64,000 nucleotides of DNA from contig NZ_CP096034.1 in NCBI RefSeq assembly GCF_023115465.1, forward strand, positions 4,526,001 to 4,590,000, given 5' to 3'. Positions 11,868 to 21,408 of this stretch are shown piece by piece (position 1 is the stretch's first letter; each line of letters opens with the position of its first letter). Position numbers and translations under genes: made by a program. Under the pieces are notes generated by a model. It was given only the letters and a program-made list of their open reading frames with translations. It was not told where the DNA came from and did no database searches. The stretch is from Gottfriedia acidiceleris. Lineage in GTDB: Bacteria; Bacillota; Bacilli; Bacillales; Bacillaceae_G.

Positions 11868-12998
11868 TTATAGCATTCTTGAGATTACTAGTTTTTGAAT
11901 TTCTTGTGTTCCTTCATAGATTTGAGTGATTTTAGCATCTCGCATAAAGCGTTCTACCGGATAATCCTTCGTATATCCATAGCCACCGAAAACTTGTACT
12001 GCCTCTGTTGTAACTTTCATCGCAGTATCTCCTGCAAGTAATTTAGACATAGCAGATTCCTTACCATATGGAAGTCCATTAGATTCTAACCATGCAGCTT
12101 GATAAGTTAATAGACGAGAAGCTTCGATACTTGTAGCCATATCTGCAAGTTTAAATGAGACACCTTGTTGAGCAATAATTGGTTTACCAAATTGAACACG
12201 CTCTTTAGCATAATCAACTGACGCATCTAAAGCACCTTGTGCAATACCAACTGCTTGAGCAGCGATTCCATTTCTACCACCATCAAGAGTTTGCATCGCA
12301 ACTTTAAATCCTTTACCTTCTTCACCTAATAGGTTTTCAGCTGGGATACGGCATTCTTCAAAAATAATTTCAGTTGTTGGCGATGAACGAATACCTAATT
12401 TACTTTCTTTCTTACCAACTGAAAAACCTGGTGTATCACTTTCAACGATAAATGCAGAAACTCCGTGTTTATTTGTAGGATCAGTCACGGCAAATACTAC
12501 GTAAATTTCCGCTTCTCCACCATTAGTAATAAATATTTTTGAACCATTTAATATATATTCATTTCCTTCTTTTCTAGCAGTCGTTCTCATACCACCAGCA
12601 TCTGACCCAGACCCTGGTTCAGTTAATCCATAAGCACCGATTTTTGTTCCTTGTGCTAACGGTTTTAAGAATTTTTGTTTTTGTTCTTCAGTACCAAATT
12701 TAAATATCGGCCAACTAGCTAATGAAGTGTGAGCTGATAAAGTTACACCCGTTGAAGCGCAAACTCTAGAAAGCTCTTCAACCGCGATAACGTAAGCTAA
12801 ATAATCGCTACCGATTCCACCATATTCCTCTGGGAATGGAATACCTGTTAATCCCAACTCAGCCATTTGATCAAAAATTGAACGGTCAAATTTTTCATGC
12901 TCATCACGCTCAGCAGCTGACGGAGCAACCTCATTTCTAGCAAAATCTCTTACCATTTTACGAATCATTTCATGTTCTTCACTTAAACGAAATTGCAT
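11868..12998 (-). CDS. acdA: Acyl-CoA dehydrogenase, short-chain/butyryl type
   Basis: This FAD enzyme oxidises acyl-CoA to trans-2-enoyl-CoA and passes electrons to ETF. The 376 residues are the normal size. The flavin and substrate signature [14 protein letters not shown] and the C-terminal signature [20 protein letters not shown] are clear, and the catalytic Glu lies in [17 protein letters not shown] ribosome site precedes the ATG. In B. subtilis acdA follows fadF directly; here a thiolase gene is inserted between them. A cre site about 140 bases upstream points to CcpA control. The exact chain length preference cannot be read, but the neighbouring isobutyryl-CoA mutase suggests C4 substrates. 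Confidence 0.93.
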   Translation of the reverse strand: MQFRLSEEHEMIRKMVRDFARNEVAPSAAERDEHEKFDRSIFDQMAELGLTGIPFPEEYGGIGSDYLAYVIAVEELSRVCASTGVTLSAHTSLASWPIFKFGTEEQKQKFLKPLAQGTKIGAYGLTEPGSGSDAGGMRTTARKEGNEYILNGSKIFITNGGEAEIYVVFAVTDPTNKHGVSAFIVESDTPGFSVGKKESKLGIRSSPTTEIIFEECRIPAENLLGEEGKGFKVAMQTLDGGRNGIAAQAVGIAQGALDASVDYAKERVQFGKPIIAQQGVSFKLADMATSIEASRLLTYQAAWLESNGLPYGKESAMSKLLAGDTAMKVTTEAVQVFGGYGYTKDYPVERFMRDAKITQIYEGTQEIQKLVISRML

Positions 12999-13134
12999 AG
13001 ATCATTTCCCCCGATTTTTGCTAGGACAAGGATCACAGTCAAATAAGAGGTTTTAATTAAAGATAATTATTTTATATCCTATTCCCCTTAACTTAATTGC
13101 TCCCTTATCACTGCCATGTTGTTTTTGTCGATTT

Positions 13135-13150
13135 TTGTAAGCGTTAACAA
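13135..13150. promoter_or_regulatory. CcpA cre site upstream of acdA
   Basis: TTGTAAGCGTTAACAA fits WTGNNARCGNWWWCAW at every position, and it does so in both orientations. It lies 137-152 bases before the acdA start. Confidence 0.7.
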
Positions 13151-13289
13151 AAAATTTTGTACTTTAACTAAAAAGATAGTCTACTTCGTATATTATTAGA
13201 CAAAAATCTGAAAATTCCTGTTATTTTTTGTAGAAAAATTTTTACGTCTATAAGGAAGGAAAAACAAGGTCAAGTTAATAGGCAAAAAT

Positions 13290-13397
13290 AGAAAAGCAAA
13301 AAAAATAACAGCTTAAGGTAGGCAGTACTTGGACAGAAGGAAATATTCCCTCTATACCATTCCTGCTCTTCCCATACCCTGCTATTTTTGCTTTTCT
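13290..13397 (-). other. Long structured element after the thiolase gene
   Basis: AGAAAAGCAAAAA (13290-13302) and TTTTTGCTTTTCT (13385-13397) are perfect complements about 82 bases apart. In the transcript the stem can extend inward through AUAGCAG/CUGUUAU, and the interior holds a further hairpin GAGGGAA/UUUCCUUC. It overlaps nothing coding and ends in a U-rich strand, so it may act as a terminator of thl or be a stable RNA. Apart from this and the cre site, the 400-base gap 12999-13399 shows no gene. Confidence 0.5.
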
Positions 13398-13399
13398 TC

Positions 13400-14581
13400 T
13401 TATCGCACCTCTACTAAGACTGCGTCTCCTTGACCACCGCCGCTGCAGATTGCAGCAATACCTAAGCCGCCACCTCTTGCTTTAAGTGCATTAATTAATG
13501 AAACGATGATTCTTGCACCGCTTGCTCCAATTGGATGTCCTAGAGCAATAGCTCCACCATTTACATTTATTTTTTCTAAAGGTATATCTGCAATTTTCGA
13601 ACTTGCTAAAACGACTGCTGCGAATGCTTCGTTAATTTCAAATAAATCAATATCTGAAATCTTTTTATTTGTTTTTTGTAATAATTTTTGAATGACATAC
13701 CCCGGAGTTCTTGGGAAGTCCTTAGCTTCTACAGCCATTGATTCTGTTGCAACAATTGTAGCTAATGGTAGATAGCCATTTAATTTTGCATCTTCCTCAC
13801 TCATTAATAAAAGAGCTGCAGCACCGTCATTTAGTCCAGGAGCATTTCCAGCTGTGATTGTTCCATCACGATCAAATGCTGGCGATAGCTTAGCTAATTT
13901 TTCAATAGTAGTATCCTCTCTTGGACACTCATCTACTTCAATTTTTGTTACGACTCCTTTTTTGCCAACCGACTCAATCGTTACGATTTCTTCTTTAAAT
14001 TTCCCTGTTTTAATCGATTCAACTGCAAGTTGATGACTACGAAGTGCCCACTCATCTTGTTGCTCACGAGATATGTTTTCGATTTTAGCAACTTCACTTC
14101 CATATGTACCCATATGAACGCCAGTAAATGAACAAGTTAAACCATCCACTAGAAGACCATCTTTTAACTCTGTATTCCCCATTTTATTTCCCCATCTTAA
14201 TGAGGTTTGATAAAAAGGTGTATTACTCATAGATTCCATTCCGCCTGCAACTATACGGTTACTTTCACCAGATCGAATCAATAAATCAGAAAGCATAACA
14301 CTACGCATACCAGATGCGCACACTTTATTTATTGTTTCTGATCTAGTTTCCCAAGGTAATCCTGCATTACGAAGTGCCTGTCTTGAAGGTAATTGTCCTT
14401 GGCCACCTTGTAAAACAGTTCCCATTATTACATCATCGATTGTTTCTAACGGATGGTTAACACGGCTCAAAGTTTCTTTAATAGCAAAACCACCTAATTG
14501 GGCAGCACTAAAGCCCTTTAATGCGCCTCCAAAACGGCCTAAAGGTGTACGAACTGCACTTACTATAACTGTTTTAGTCAT
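13400..14581 (-). CDS. Acetyl-CoA C-acyltransferase (thiolase)
   Basis: The enzyme condenses two acetyl-CoA, or cleaves 3-ketoacyl-CoA, in fatty acid and butyrate metabolism. The 393 residues show all thiolase landmarks: the nucleophile Cys in INKVCASGMRS, the GGAIALGHPIGASGA segment with the active His, and the second Cys in ICSGGGQGDA. RBS AGGGGGA precedes the ATG. It lies between fadF and acdA, which are adjacent in B. subtilis, so this insertion enlarges the oxidation operon. It could be called mmgA, atoB or thlA; sequence alone does not choose between degradative and biosynthetic use. Confidence 0.92.
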   Translation of the reverse strand: MTKTVIVSAVRTPLGRFGGALKGFSAAQLGGFAIKETLSRVNHPLETIDDVIMGTVLQGGQGQLPSRQALRNAGLPWETRSETINKVCASGMRSVMLSDLLIRSGESNRIVAGGMESMSNTPFYQTSLRWGNKMGNTELKDGLLVDGLTCSFTGVHMGTYGSEVAKIENISREQQDEWALRSHQLAVESIKTGKFKEEIVTIESVGKKGVVTKIEVDECPREDTTIEKLAKLSPAFDRDGTITAGNAPGLNDGAAALLLMSEEDAKLNGYLPLATIVATESMAVEAKDFPRTPGYVIQKLLQKTNKKISDIDLFEINEAFAAVVLASSKIADIPLEKINVNGGAIALGHPIGASGARIIVSLINALKARGGGLGIAAICSGGGQGDAVLVEVR

Positions 14582-14686
14582 CCCACTTTCCCCCTAAAAA
14601 TTTTATCTATTTCTCCTTTATAATAAGATCCTATAATTAATCAATTCACTAAATAAAAGGCAGTTTAAAACGTTGCCAGGCAGTCT

Positions 14687-14713
14687 GAAAGGTGTACAAG
14701 TTGCACACCTTTC
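14687..14713 (-). other. Intercistronic hairpin between fadF and the thiolase gene
   Basis: GAAAGGTGT/ACACCTTTC forms a perfect nine-base stem with a nine-base loop. No T-run follows, so it is more likely an mRNA stability element than a terminator. Confidence 0.5.
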
Positions 14714-14750
14714 ATTGCTATTTTATGAAGATTGAAAAGTTATAGAACTT

Positions 14751-16859
14751 TTATGAAGCTTGGTTTTGTTTATCACCAAAAATTGATAACTCTAAAAGCT
14801 CTGCTATATCTAGTGTTTTCACATTTTCTTCGACCTCTTTTGCTTTTGTTCCATCTGATAGCATTGTTAAGCAATAAGGACAACCTGTTCCAATTACATT
14901 TGGACTAACTGCAAGTGCTTGTTCAGTACGTGTTACATTAATACGATTACCAACATGCTCTTCCATCCACATTAATCCTCCGCCCGCTCCACAGCACATA
15001 CCTGTTTCACGTTTACGCTCCATTTCAACCAGTTTGACACCAGGTATTGCACGAAGTATATCCCTAGGAGCTTCATAAACTTCATTGTATCGACCTAAAT
15101 AGCATGAATCATGGTAAGTAATCACTTCATTTACTTGATGAACCGGCTTTAACTTACCTTCTTTAACCAGTTGAGATAATAATTCTGTATGATGATAAAC
15201 TTCTATTGATAAACCAAAATCAGGATATTCATTTTTAAATGTGTTATAAGCATGCGGATCAATTGTTACTAATTTGCTGACTCCCGCTTTTTCAATTTCA
15301 GCGATATTATTACTTGCTAACTCTTGGAATAAGAATTCTTGACCTAATCGTCTAGGTGTATCGCCAGAATTTTTCTCCTTATTTCCTAAAATTGCAAACT
15401 TAATTCCAGCTTCATTCATTAGTTTCGCAAATGCTAATGCTATTTTTTGGCTACGGTTATCATATGAACCCATTGCACCAACCCAGAATAAGTACTCAAT
15501 TTCTTCTCCAGCTTTCTGAGCTTCTTTTACTGTAGGGATATGGATACTTTCATCAAGTTCTCTCCAGTTTTCACGATCTTTACGATTTAATCCCCATGGG
15601 TTTCCTTGACGTTCGATATTTGTCATTGCACGTTGAGCATCAGGTTGCATCTTACCTTCTGTTAAAACTAAATAACGACGTAAATCAATTACTTTTTCAA
15701 CATGCTCATTCATTACTGGACATTGATCTTCACAGTTACGACAAGTTGTACATGCCCAAATCTCTTCTTCAGTAATTACGTCACCAATTAAACTTGGACT
15801 ATATTCCAATGTTGCTGCTGATTCTTGTTTTCCTTGTGATGCAAATGCTAATTGATTTCCTTTTGTTTTAGAAAAGGCAACTGTTGGAACCCAAGGTGCA
15901 CGGGACGTTACAACAGCCCCTGTTTCAGTTAAATGGTCACGAAGTTTTAAAATTAAATCCATCGGTGACAGCATTTTTCCAGTTGCAGTAGCTGGACATA
16001 CATTAGTACAACGACCACATTCAACACAAGCATATAAGTCAATTAACTGTGATTGACGGAAGTCGCTAATTTTCCCAACACCAAATGTCTCTTGTGTCTC
16101 ATCTTCAAAATCTATTTTTTCTAATTTTCCTGCTTTCGTTAAACGATTAAAATAAACGTTCGCTGGACCAGCAAGTAAATGTGCGTGTTTTGATTGAGGT
16201 ACATATACTAAGAACGTTAAAAGTGAAATTAAGTGAGTCCACCAAGCAACATAAAATAATGAAATTGATAAAGGCTTACTAATTCCGTTAAAAATTGTTG
16301 CAATTAATGATGCAATTGGTTCGTGAAAGCTCGTTGCTTCACCATGCCAAATGATTCCCATACCATTACCAAATAGTGTTGATAGCATTAATAAACCAAT
16401 AAAAATAAGAACTAAACCGCTTTTCCAACCTCTTTTTAGTCGAACTAACTTTTCAATATATCGTCGATGGAAGGCCCACACAACTGCCACCAATATTAGT
16501 AGCGCAATGATTTCTTCAAAAAATGTAAATGCACCATACAAAGGTCCAAGAGGTAAATGAGCGCTAGGAACAAGACCTCTTATAATAAAATCTAAAGCCC
16601 CTGCTTGAACTAAAATGAATCCATAAAAGAATAACAAATGAATAAATCCACTTTTCTTATCCTTCAATAGCTTTTTTTGTCCAAAAACATTGACCCAAAT
16701 TTTTCGGAAACGTTCTTTCAAATTTCTTTCAAATTCTTCTTTTTTACCTAATTTGATGTAGGCAAGTCTTGTTTGAATCAGGTAAATGAATAAATAAATT
16801 GCATAAACTGTAATTGCCACAAACCCTAGTGCGTTCAAATACAAAAGTGCATGATTCAT
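14751..16859 (-). CDS. fadF: Membrane-bound Fe-S oxidoreductase FadF (EtfAB:quinone type)
   Basis: FadF is thought to pass electrons from ETF, reduced by acyl-CoA dehydrogenases, to the quinone pool. The 702-residue protein has about six N-terminal membrane helices (to about residue 220) resembling nitrate reductase gamma, two 4Fe-4S clusters (CVECGRCTNVCP at 278-289 and CTTCRNCEDQCP at 370-381) and a C-terminal pair of cysteine-rich CCG domains (MCCGAGGG). An in-frame TTG at 16877 is part of the GGGGGAGG ribosome site; the ATG at 16859 is the right start. Its promoter overlaps a FadR-type operator, and a cre-like site lies just downstream, as expected for a beta-oxidation operon. Confidence 0.92.
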   Translation of the reverse strand: MNHALLYLNALGFVAITVYAIYLFIYLIQTRLAYIKLGKKEEFERNLKERFRKIWVNVFGQKKLLKDKKSGFIHLLFFYGFILVQAGALDFIIRGLVPSAHLPLGPLYGAFTFFEEIIALLILVAVVWAFHRRYIEKLVRLKRGWKSGLVLIFIGLLMLSTLFGNGMGIIWHGEATSFHEPIASLIATIFNGISKPLSISLFYVAWWTHLISLLTFLVYVPQSKHAHLLAGPANVYFNRLTKAGKLEKIDFEDETQETFGVGKISDFRQSQLIDLYACVECGRCTNVCPATATGKMLSPMDLILKLRDHLTETGAVVTSRAPWVPTVAFSKTKGNQLAFASQGKQESAATLEYSPSLIGDVITEEEIWACTTCRNCEDQCPVMNEHVEKVIDLRRYLVLTEGKMQPDAQRAMTNIERQGNPWGLNRKDRENWRELDESIHIPTVKEAQKAGEEIEYLFWVGAMGSYDNRSQKIALAFAKLMNEAGIKFAILGNKEKNSGDTPRRLGQEFLFQELASNNIAEIEKAGVSKLVTIDPHAYNTFKNEYPDFGLSIEVYHHTELLSQLVKEGKLKPVHQVNEVITYHDSCYLGRYNEVYEAPRDILRAIPGVKLVEMERKRETGMCCGAGGGLMWMEEHVGNRINVTRTEQALAVSPNVIGTGCPYCLTMLSDGTKAKEVEENVKTLDIAELLELSIFGDKQNQAS

Positions 16860-16892
16860 GATGTATTCCTCCCCCAATTTTCCCGGCTATAA

Positions 16893-16906
16893 AGAAAACG
16901 CTTACT
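16893..16906. promoter_or_regulatory. CcpA cre-like site in the fadF leader
   Basis: AGAAAACGCTTACT matches TGNAANCGNWNNCW at all but the first base. It lies downstream of the fadF promoter, where a roadblock would repress. Confidence 0.55.
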
Positions 16907-16953
16907 GTTTAAAAATTTATAACCATAATAATATTCAGAAAATATATAATTTA

Positions 16954-16981
16954 ATTATATTATGAATGACTATTCAGTCAA
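16954..16981 (-). promoter_or_regulatory. fadF promoter overlapped by a FadR operator
   Basis: On the minus strand TTGACT-16-TATAAT. The sequence TGAATGACTATTCAGTCA (16963-16980) lies between and over these boxes and differs by one base from the known Bacillus FadR (YsiA) box TGAATGANTANTCATTCA. Repression relieved by long-chain acyl-CoA is the expected behaviour. Confidence 0.75.
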
Positions 16982-17072
16982 ATACTTTTTCATATTAAAT
17001 TAGCTCTTTTTCATATTCTTCAATGGATATGGTCATACTATCAACACGTAAAAGGTAAAGGAGTTTAATTAT

Positions 17073-18266
17073 ATGATTCTTTGTATTTGCTTAATTGCTC
17101 TACTCTTTCTTATACTCCTTGCTAGCTTAGATCTTTATTTTGGCTATAAAGCCTTTCATAAATATGATAAAACTTGTCCATTTAAAAAAAGAAATAGTGA
17201 AACAATGTTAATAACAGATGGTAATGATTTGTACAAGCATCTTCTAGACGACATAACAGAAGCAAGTAGTAGCATTTCTATGCTTTTTTATATTGTTCGA
17301 AATGATGATACATCCGAAAAATTTTTATCATTACTTGAAAAAAAAGCTCAGCAAGGATTACAGGTACGCCTTCTTGTTGATTGGATTGGAAGCTTTAGGC
17401 TTAAGCGTAAAAGAATAAAAAAACTAAAAGAAAATGGCGTGGAAGTACTTTTTAATCGGAGAACTGGATTTCCATATACTCTCTATCGGTTTCAACATCG
17501 TAACCATCGTAAGATTACAGTAATCGATCAAAAAACCGGTTATTTTGGTGGTTTTAATATTGGCAAAGAATATATTGGCTTTGATGAAGACTTAGGTTAT
17601 TGGAGAGACTATCATATTCGAATGACAGGTGAAGGTGTAAAAGATTTACACATTCAATTTTTAATAGACTGGGTTAGAAGTGGCGGAGAATCCTTTACGT
17701 TAATTAATGATGATGAATTAGCAAAAGGAAAAATCGAGCATCACTTCTATTCCTCAGACTTTGTACGCATTGAGAACCTATATAAAGATTTAATAGATCA
17801 AGCAAAAAAACATATTTACATCGGTACACCTTATTTTATTCCAACAAAAAAATTGATGAACTCACTTCTTGCCGCTCTTAAACGAGGCGTCCGCATAAGT
17901 GTAATGATCCCAGAAAAAGAAGACCACAGACTAGTTAAAGAAGCGAGTTTTCCACATCTCCTTTTAATTTTAGAAGGTGGCGGGGAAGTTTTTCATTATC
18001 AGAAAGGGTTCTTTCATGCCAAAGTACTTCTCATCGATGATCATTTCTGTGATGTAGGATCCGTTAACTTTGATCGTAGAAGTCTTTGCATAAATGATGA
18101 ATGGAGCTGCATTTTTTCAAGCGAGTCTTTCATTTTGAAGATTAAAGAAATATTTACAAAGGATTTAGAACGCTCAAAAACTTATCCTATTGGGCATTAT
18201 AAAAATACAAATTTCCTATGGAAGTGTCGCAAGCTTTTATCTAAGCTTCTTTCTCCATTAATGTAG
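17073..18266 (+). CDS. Cardiolipin synthase, phospholipase D family (ClsB/YwjE type)
   Basis: The membrane enzyme joins two phosphatidylglycerol molecules to cardiolipin and glycerol. The 397 residues start with one membrane helix (about 2-24) and contain two phospholipase D HKD motifs: His145-x-Lys147-x4-Asp152 in HRKITVID, followed by GGFNIGKEY, and [10 protein letters not shown] with GSVNFDRRS near residue 340. It is shorter than the main ClsA (about 480 residues), which has two N-terminal helices. The place beside fadF and uvsE equals B. subtilis ywjE. RBS AAAGGAG precedes the ATG. Confidence 0.9.
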   Translation: MILCICLIALLFLILLASLDLYFGYKAFHKYDKTCPFKKRNSETMLITDGNDLYKHLLDDITEASSSISMLFYIVRNDDTSEKFLSLLEKKAQQGLQVRLLVDWIGSFRLKRKRIKKLKENGVEVLFNRRTGFPYTLYRFQHRNHRKITVIDQKTGYFGGFNIGKEYIGFDEDLGYWRDYHIRMTGEGVKDLHIQFLIDWVRSGGESFTLINDDELAKGKIEHHFYSSDFVRIENLYKDLIDQAKKHIYIGTPYFIPTKKLMNSLLAALKRGVRISVMIPEKEDHRLVKEASFPHLLLILEGGGEVFHYQKGFFHAKVLLIDDHFCDVGSVNFDRRSLCINDEWSCIFSSESFILKIKEIFTKDLERSKTYPIGHYKNTNFLWKCRKLLSKLLSPLM

Positions 18267-18309
18267 TCCTTTGTACATATACAAAAACCAAGGTAGAGGT
18301 GAACAAAAT

Positions 18310-19266
18310 ATGATTATTCGATTTGGATATGTATCACATGCATTATCGTTATATAATTGTTCACCTGCAAAAACTCTTACGTTTACACGTTATAAAGCCC
18401 TTGATCGAGACGAGCGTTTACAGAAATTAATTTATGTTACATCTCAAAATATCGAAAATACGTTTAGAGCACTTCATTATAATGTAGGACAACAAATTCC
18501 TTTATACAGAATGTCCTCTTCAATGGTCCCTTTGGCGACTCATCCAGATGTAGAATTCGATTTTATAAATATTTTTCACAAACAATTTAAAGAAATAGGC
18601 GATTTTATCAAAAAGCATGAATTAAGAGTTAGTTTTCATCCTAACCAATTCACGCTTTTTACAAGTGATAAAACTCATATTACTGATAATGCTGTGATTG
18701 ATATGGAGTATCATTACAAAGTTCTTGAAGCAATGGGTATTTCAGACCATAGCGTCATTAATATACATATTGGAGGCGCGTATGGAAATAAAGAGCTCGC
18801 TATCCAACGTTTTTATGAAAATATAAAAAAGCTCCCTACTCATATAAAAAAACAAATGACATTAGAAAATGACGATAAAACGTATAATACAAGTGAAACA
18901 CTAATGGTATGTAAAAACGAAGGTATTCCGCTCGTATTTGACTATCATCATCATATGGCAAATTTATGCGAAGAACCGTTAGAGAAATTATTACCCCTTA
19001 TATTCTCTACTTGGGAGCATACATATTTGAAACCTAAGATTCATATTTCATCTCCGAAATCTGATAAAGAGTTTAGAGCGCATTCAGATTTAATTGACCT
19101 TGATTTTATTAAGCCCTTTTTTGACATCGTCAGATCAATTGGAAAAGATATCGATATAATGATTGAATCGAAAAAAAAGGATTTAGCTCTATTGCAATTA
19201 ATGGAAGATATAGCGAAATGGAGAGGTTATAAGCGAATAAGTGGTGGTATAATCGAAGTTACTTAA
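18310..19266 (+). CDS. uvsE: UV DNA damage endonuclease UvsE
   Basis: UvsE nicks DNA on the 5' side of UV photoproducts and starts alternative excision repair; in Bacillus it protects spores. The 318-residue protein begins [12 protein letters not shown] and keeps the UVDE TIM-barrel segments [30 protein letters not shown] and PLVFDYHHH, which supply metal-binding His, Glu and Asp. A frame open from 18271 begins with TTG but has no ribosome site; the ATG at 18310 follows AGAGGTG. It lies 43 bases after the cardiolipin synthase gene and is probably co-transcribed. Confidence 0.93.
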   Translation: MIIRFGYVSHALSLYNCSPAKTLTFTRYKALDRDERLQKLIYVTSQNIENTFRALHYNVGQQIPLYRMSSSMVPLATHPDVEFDFINIFHKQFKEIGDFIKKHELRVSFHPNQFTLFTSDKTHITDNAVIDMEYHYKVLEAMGISDHSVINIHIGGAYGNKELAIQRFYENIKKLPTHIKKQMTLENDDKTYNTSETLMVCKNEGIPLVFDYHHHMANLCEEPLEKLLPLIFSTWEHTYLKPKIHISSPKSDKEFRAHSDLIDLDFIKPFFDIVRSIGKDIDIMIESKKKDLALLQLMEDIAKWRGYKRISGGIIEVT

Positions 19267-19421
19267 GTTGAGTACCAAAGACATAACAGCAGAAAATAAA
19301 GTTGTTAAGAAAACCATTTAAAACCATTAATAGATCACCCTAAAAATGCTAATTTTATCATTATTAAATGTTCATTTAATGTCCGTTTTCTCTATTGACC
19401 ATTTTATCTTTCAACACGCTG

Positions 19422-19454
19422 AAAACACTCAGATTATTAATCTGAGTGTTTTTC
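19422..19454. terminator. Bidirectional terminator between uvsE and rsgI
   Basis: AACACTCAGATT/AATCTGAGTGTT hairpin with T-run to the right on the plus strand. The last codons and the stop of rsgI are encoded inside it. Confidence 0.8.
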
Positions 19455-20501
19455 ATTACCGTTTTGCCAACCATTATTGTTCTCATTCTTGTTTTGATTG
19501 TTTTTATAATCATTATTGCATCCATGGCAGTCTTCTTTATTTTCATTTCTTCGTTGGTCATTATTACTTGTTTTTAATTCGTGGTCATCTTTATAGTCAT
19601 TTTTTTTTTTGTCTAGATGCTTTTCATTGTTGTTGGATTGTTTCTTTTGATTTTGATTCGATGATTCATGGTGTACATTTTGATTTTTATGATTCCATTG
19701 ACGCTGCTTATTTCCCCAGTGCTGATCTTGATGTCTATTGTTCTGAACTTCTTTTGAATGACTATTATTTTTTTCTTTTTCTACTGTAGGTGACTTTAAA
19801 CTAGAATTATTCTTGTAATTGGTTTCACCTTTTGTCACTTTTGTGGAATTAGATTTAAAACTTTTTTCTTGTTTATTTTGATTTAGACTTTGATTTTGAG
19901 TTTTAACCTTTGGCTGATCTAGTTCCTTAGAATTTGGGATATTAAAATGATTATTACTATCTTGAAAATCCATCAATTCATGATTTAGCTCACTTTGTTT
20001 ATTTTCAAATTCTTTGCTCATCTTACCAGTTAATTTAATTGCTTCATCTGGTTCAATTACTTTAGATTTTTCCATTTCATCAACTAAATCATCCATAACT
20101 AAATTTAGGGGTTCATTTTTCCAGTTATCCATTTTGTCGATTACTTGTTTTCCTTGTTCATTATGACCTTTTAATGCAATGACCTTTAACTGTTTGTCCA
20201 ATATTAAAGATACCTTTGCTTGTGAGTCAAATGTAACCTTTCCTGCTGCCAATGCTTCATTGTTGTTGAAATTTACAAATATAAAAGAAATAAGAATTAA
20301 TCCACTCGCAATTATGACAGGTATCAATTTAGGTATGCTCAATTTCATTTTTTTATTTAAAATGATTGCATTGTTGGGGAACTGAATTTCTTCACCGATC
20401 GAATAGGATGATAATAATTTTTTACACTTTAAGTATTCTCCGTTAGCTGTTAGTACAACTACAGAAGAATGATTAACTTTTAATACAATACCATTATTCA
20501 T
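19437..20501 (-). CDS. rsgI: RsgI-type anti-sigma factor for SigI
   Basis: RsgI is a single-pass membrane protein that holds SigI inactive until an outside signal arrives. Residues 1-50 form the cytoplasmic RsgI_N domain (MNNGIVLKVNHSSVVVLT), 56-77 a membrane helix, and 78-185 an extracellular domain with the family-like VTFDSQAKVSLILD. From about 190 the protein is a low-complexity tail rich in Asn, Gln, Lys and His, ending with one CHGC motif (Cys325, Cys328), the only cysteines outside the membrane. Its start lies two bases after the sigI stop, with AAAGGGGGA as ribosome site. No carbohydrate-binding domain of the clostridial type is visible. Confidence 0.88.
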   Translation of the reverse strand: MNNGIVLKVNHSSVVVLTANGEYLKCKKLLSSYSIGEEIQFPNNAIILNKKMKLSIPKLIPVIIASGLILISFIFVNFNNNEALAAGKVTFDSQAKVSLILDKQLKVIALKGHNEQGKQVIDKMDNWKNEPLNLVMDDLVDEMEKSKVIEPDEAIKLTGKMSKEFENKQSELNHELMDFQDSNNHFNIPNSKELDQPKVKTQNQSLNQNKQEKSFKSNSTKVTKGETNYKNNSSLKSPTVEKEKNNSHSKEVQNNRHQDQHWGNKQRQWNHKNQNVHHESSNQNQKKQSNNNEKHLDKKKNDYKDDHELKTSNNDQRRNENKEDCHGCNNDYKNNQNKNENNNGWQNGNEKHSD

Positions 20502-20503
20502 CT

Positions 20504-21232
20504 TCAGTTCCCCCTTTTTAAATAGTTTTTTAAATAAATATACTCATTGACGCTAATGATACTCATGGCAATTATATACTTTCTATGTTTTTCTAGCGAT
20601 TTTCGACTTATATTAGCTTTAGTTTCTAGTTCTTTCATCGGTAATTTTTTCTTTTTATATAGAAAAGTTAACATTTCTTCATCAGAAGTAACAAGGTCTA
20701 CAACTGAAAAAATATGTTCTCTTGTATCTTCATGTTTAGGTGAAACCTCTACTAATGTTTCTAATGAAATTCCAAATTGTTTAAGCATCTCAGTGAAATG
20801 AATAATTTCTTCTTTACGATTTATTTCATCAAAGTTTTTTATATAAGAGCTATACACATGGTCATCATACTGTTTATGTATATCATCTGAATCAGTTTGT
20901 TCTGAGGTCAACGATTGGTATTTAGATTCCTTGCGAAAGAAATCGATTAATTCTCGTTTAATGATCAATTTAGCAAAAGATAGAAATGAAGCACCTTTTT
21001 TATATGAATATAGTTTAATAGCTTCATGAAATGCATTTAAACCGATACTAAATTCATCTTCTTGATTTGTAATATATCTTCCACAAATAGTGGAAACAGT
21101 TTTGTTTATAAAGGGAGTATATTGAACTATAAAATCATCTAGTTCTTTTGATGAAGACTGTTGTATTGTTAATACAATATCTTCAATTTTTTCTTTTCTT
21201 TTATAAAGTGTCTGAAAAATTGTAAGTAACAA
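20504..21232 (-). CDS. sigI: RNA polymerase sigma factor SigI
   Basis: SigI is a sigma-70-like factor for heat and cell-wall stress genes. Region 2 is seen in FIVQYTPFINKTVSTICGRY and EFSIGLNAFHEAIKLY, followed by SFAKLIIKRELIDFFRKE; the C-terminal half has the SigI-specific DNA-binding domain. The frame is open from an ATG at 21295, but AAAGGAGAT eight bases before the TTG at 21230-21232 makes that TTG the start and gives 242 residues, close to the 251 of B. subtilis. It is translationally linked to rsgI. No SigI-type promoter lies directly before it; the nearest one is upstream of the preceding gene. Confidence 0.9.
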   Translation of the reverse strand: MLLTIFQTLYKRKEKIEDIVLTIQQSSSKELDDFIVQYTPFINKTVSTICGRYITNQEDEFSIGLNAFHEAIKLYSYKKGASFLSFAKLIIKRELIDFFRKESKYQSLTSEQTDSDDIHKQYDDHVYSSYIKNFDEINRKEEIIHFTEMLKQFGISLETLVEVSPKHEDTREHIFSVVDLVTSDEEMLTFLYKKKKLPMKELETKANISRKSLEKHRKYIIAMSIISVNEYIYLKNYLKRGN

Positions 21233-21280
21233 GACCCGATCTCCTTTCAAAAGAGGATTGCTTAGCCATTTAAACTTAAA

Positions 21281-21324
21281 GGCGCCTCCACTCATTATAT
21301 AATCAAATGAATGTATGAGGCACC
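21281..21324 (-). other. Hairpin in the sigI leader
   Basis: In the transcript GGUGCCUC (from 21324) can pair with GAGGCGCC (to 21281) over a 28-base loop. No U-run follows. It lies about 50 bases before the sigI start. Confidence 0.4.
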
Positions 21325-21408
21325 ATTTTAATTTAAACAGTTAAACTTAAGCATATCGCATCTTATGAAATGTTTCATATGATTTTATTGAAAGGTTAAT
21401 GGAAATAA

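Noticed and set aside
19346-19789. 147-codon plus-strand open frame rich in Phe, Tyr, Cys and His
   Set aside because: It is the antisense shadow of the low-complexity rsgI tail, crosses the terminator and has no fitting ribosome site.
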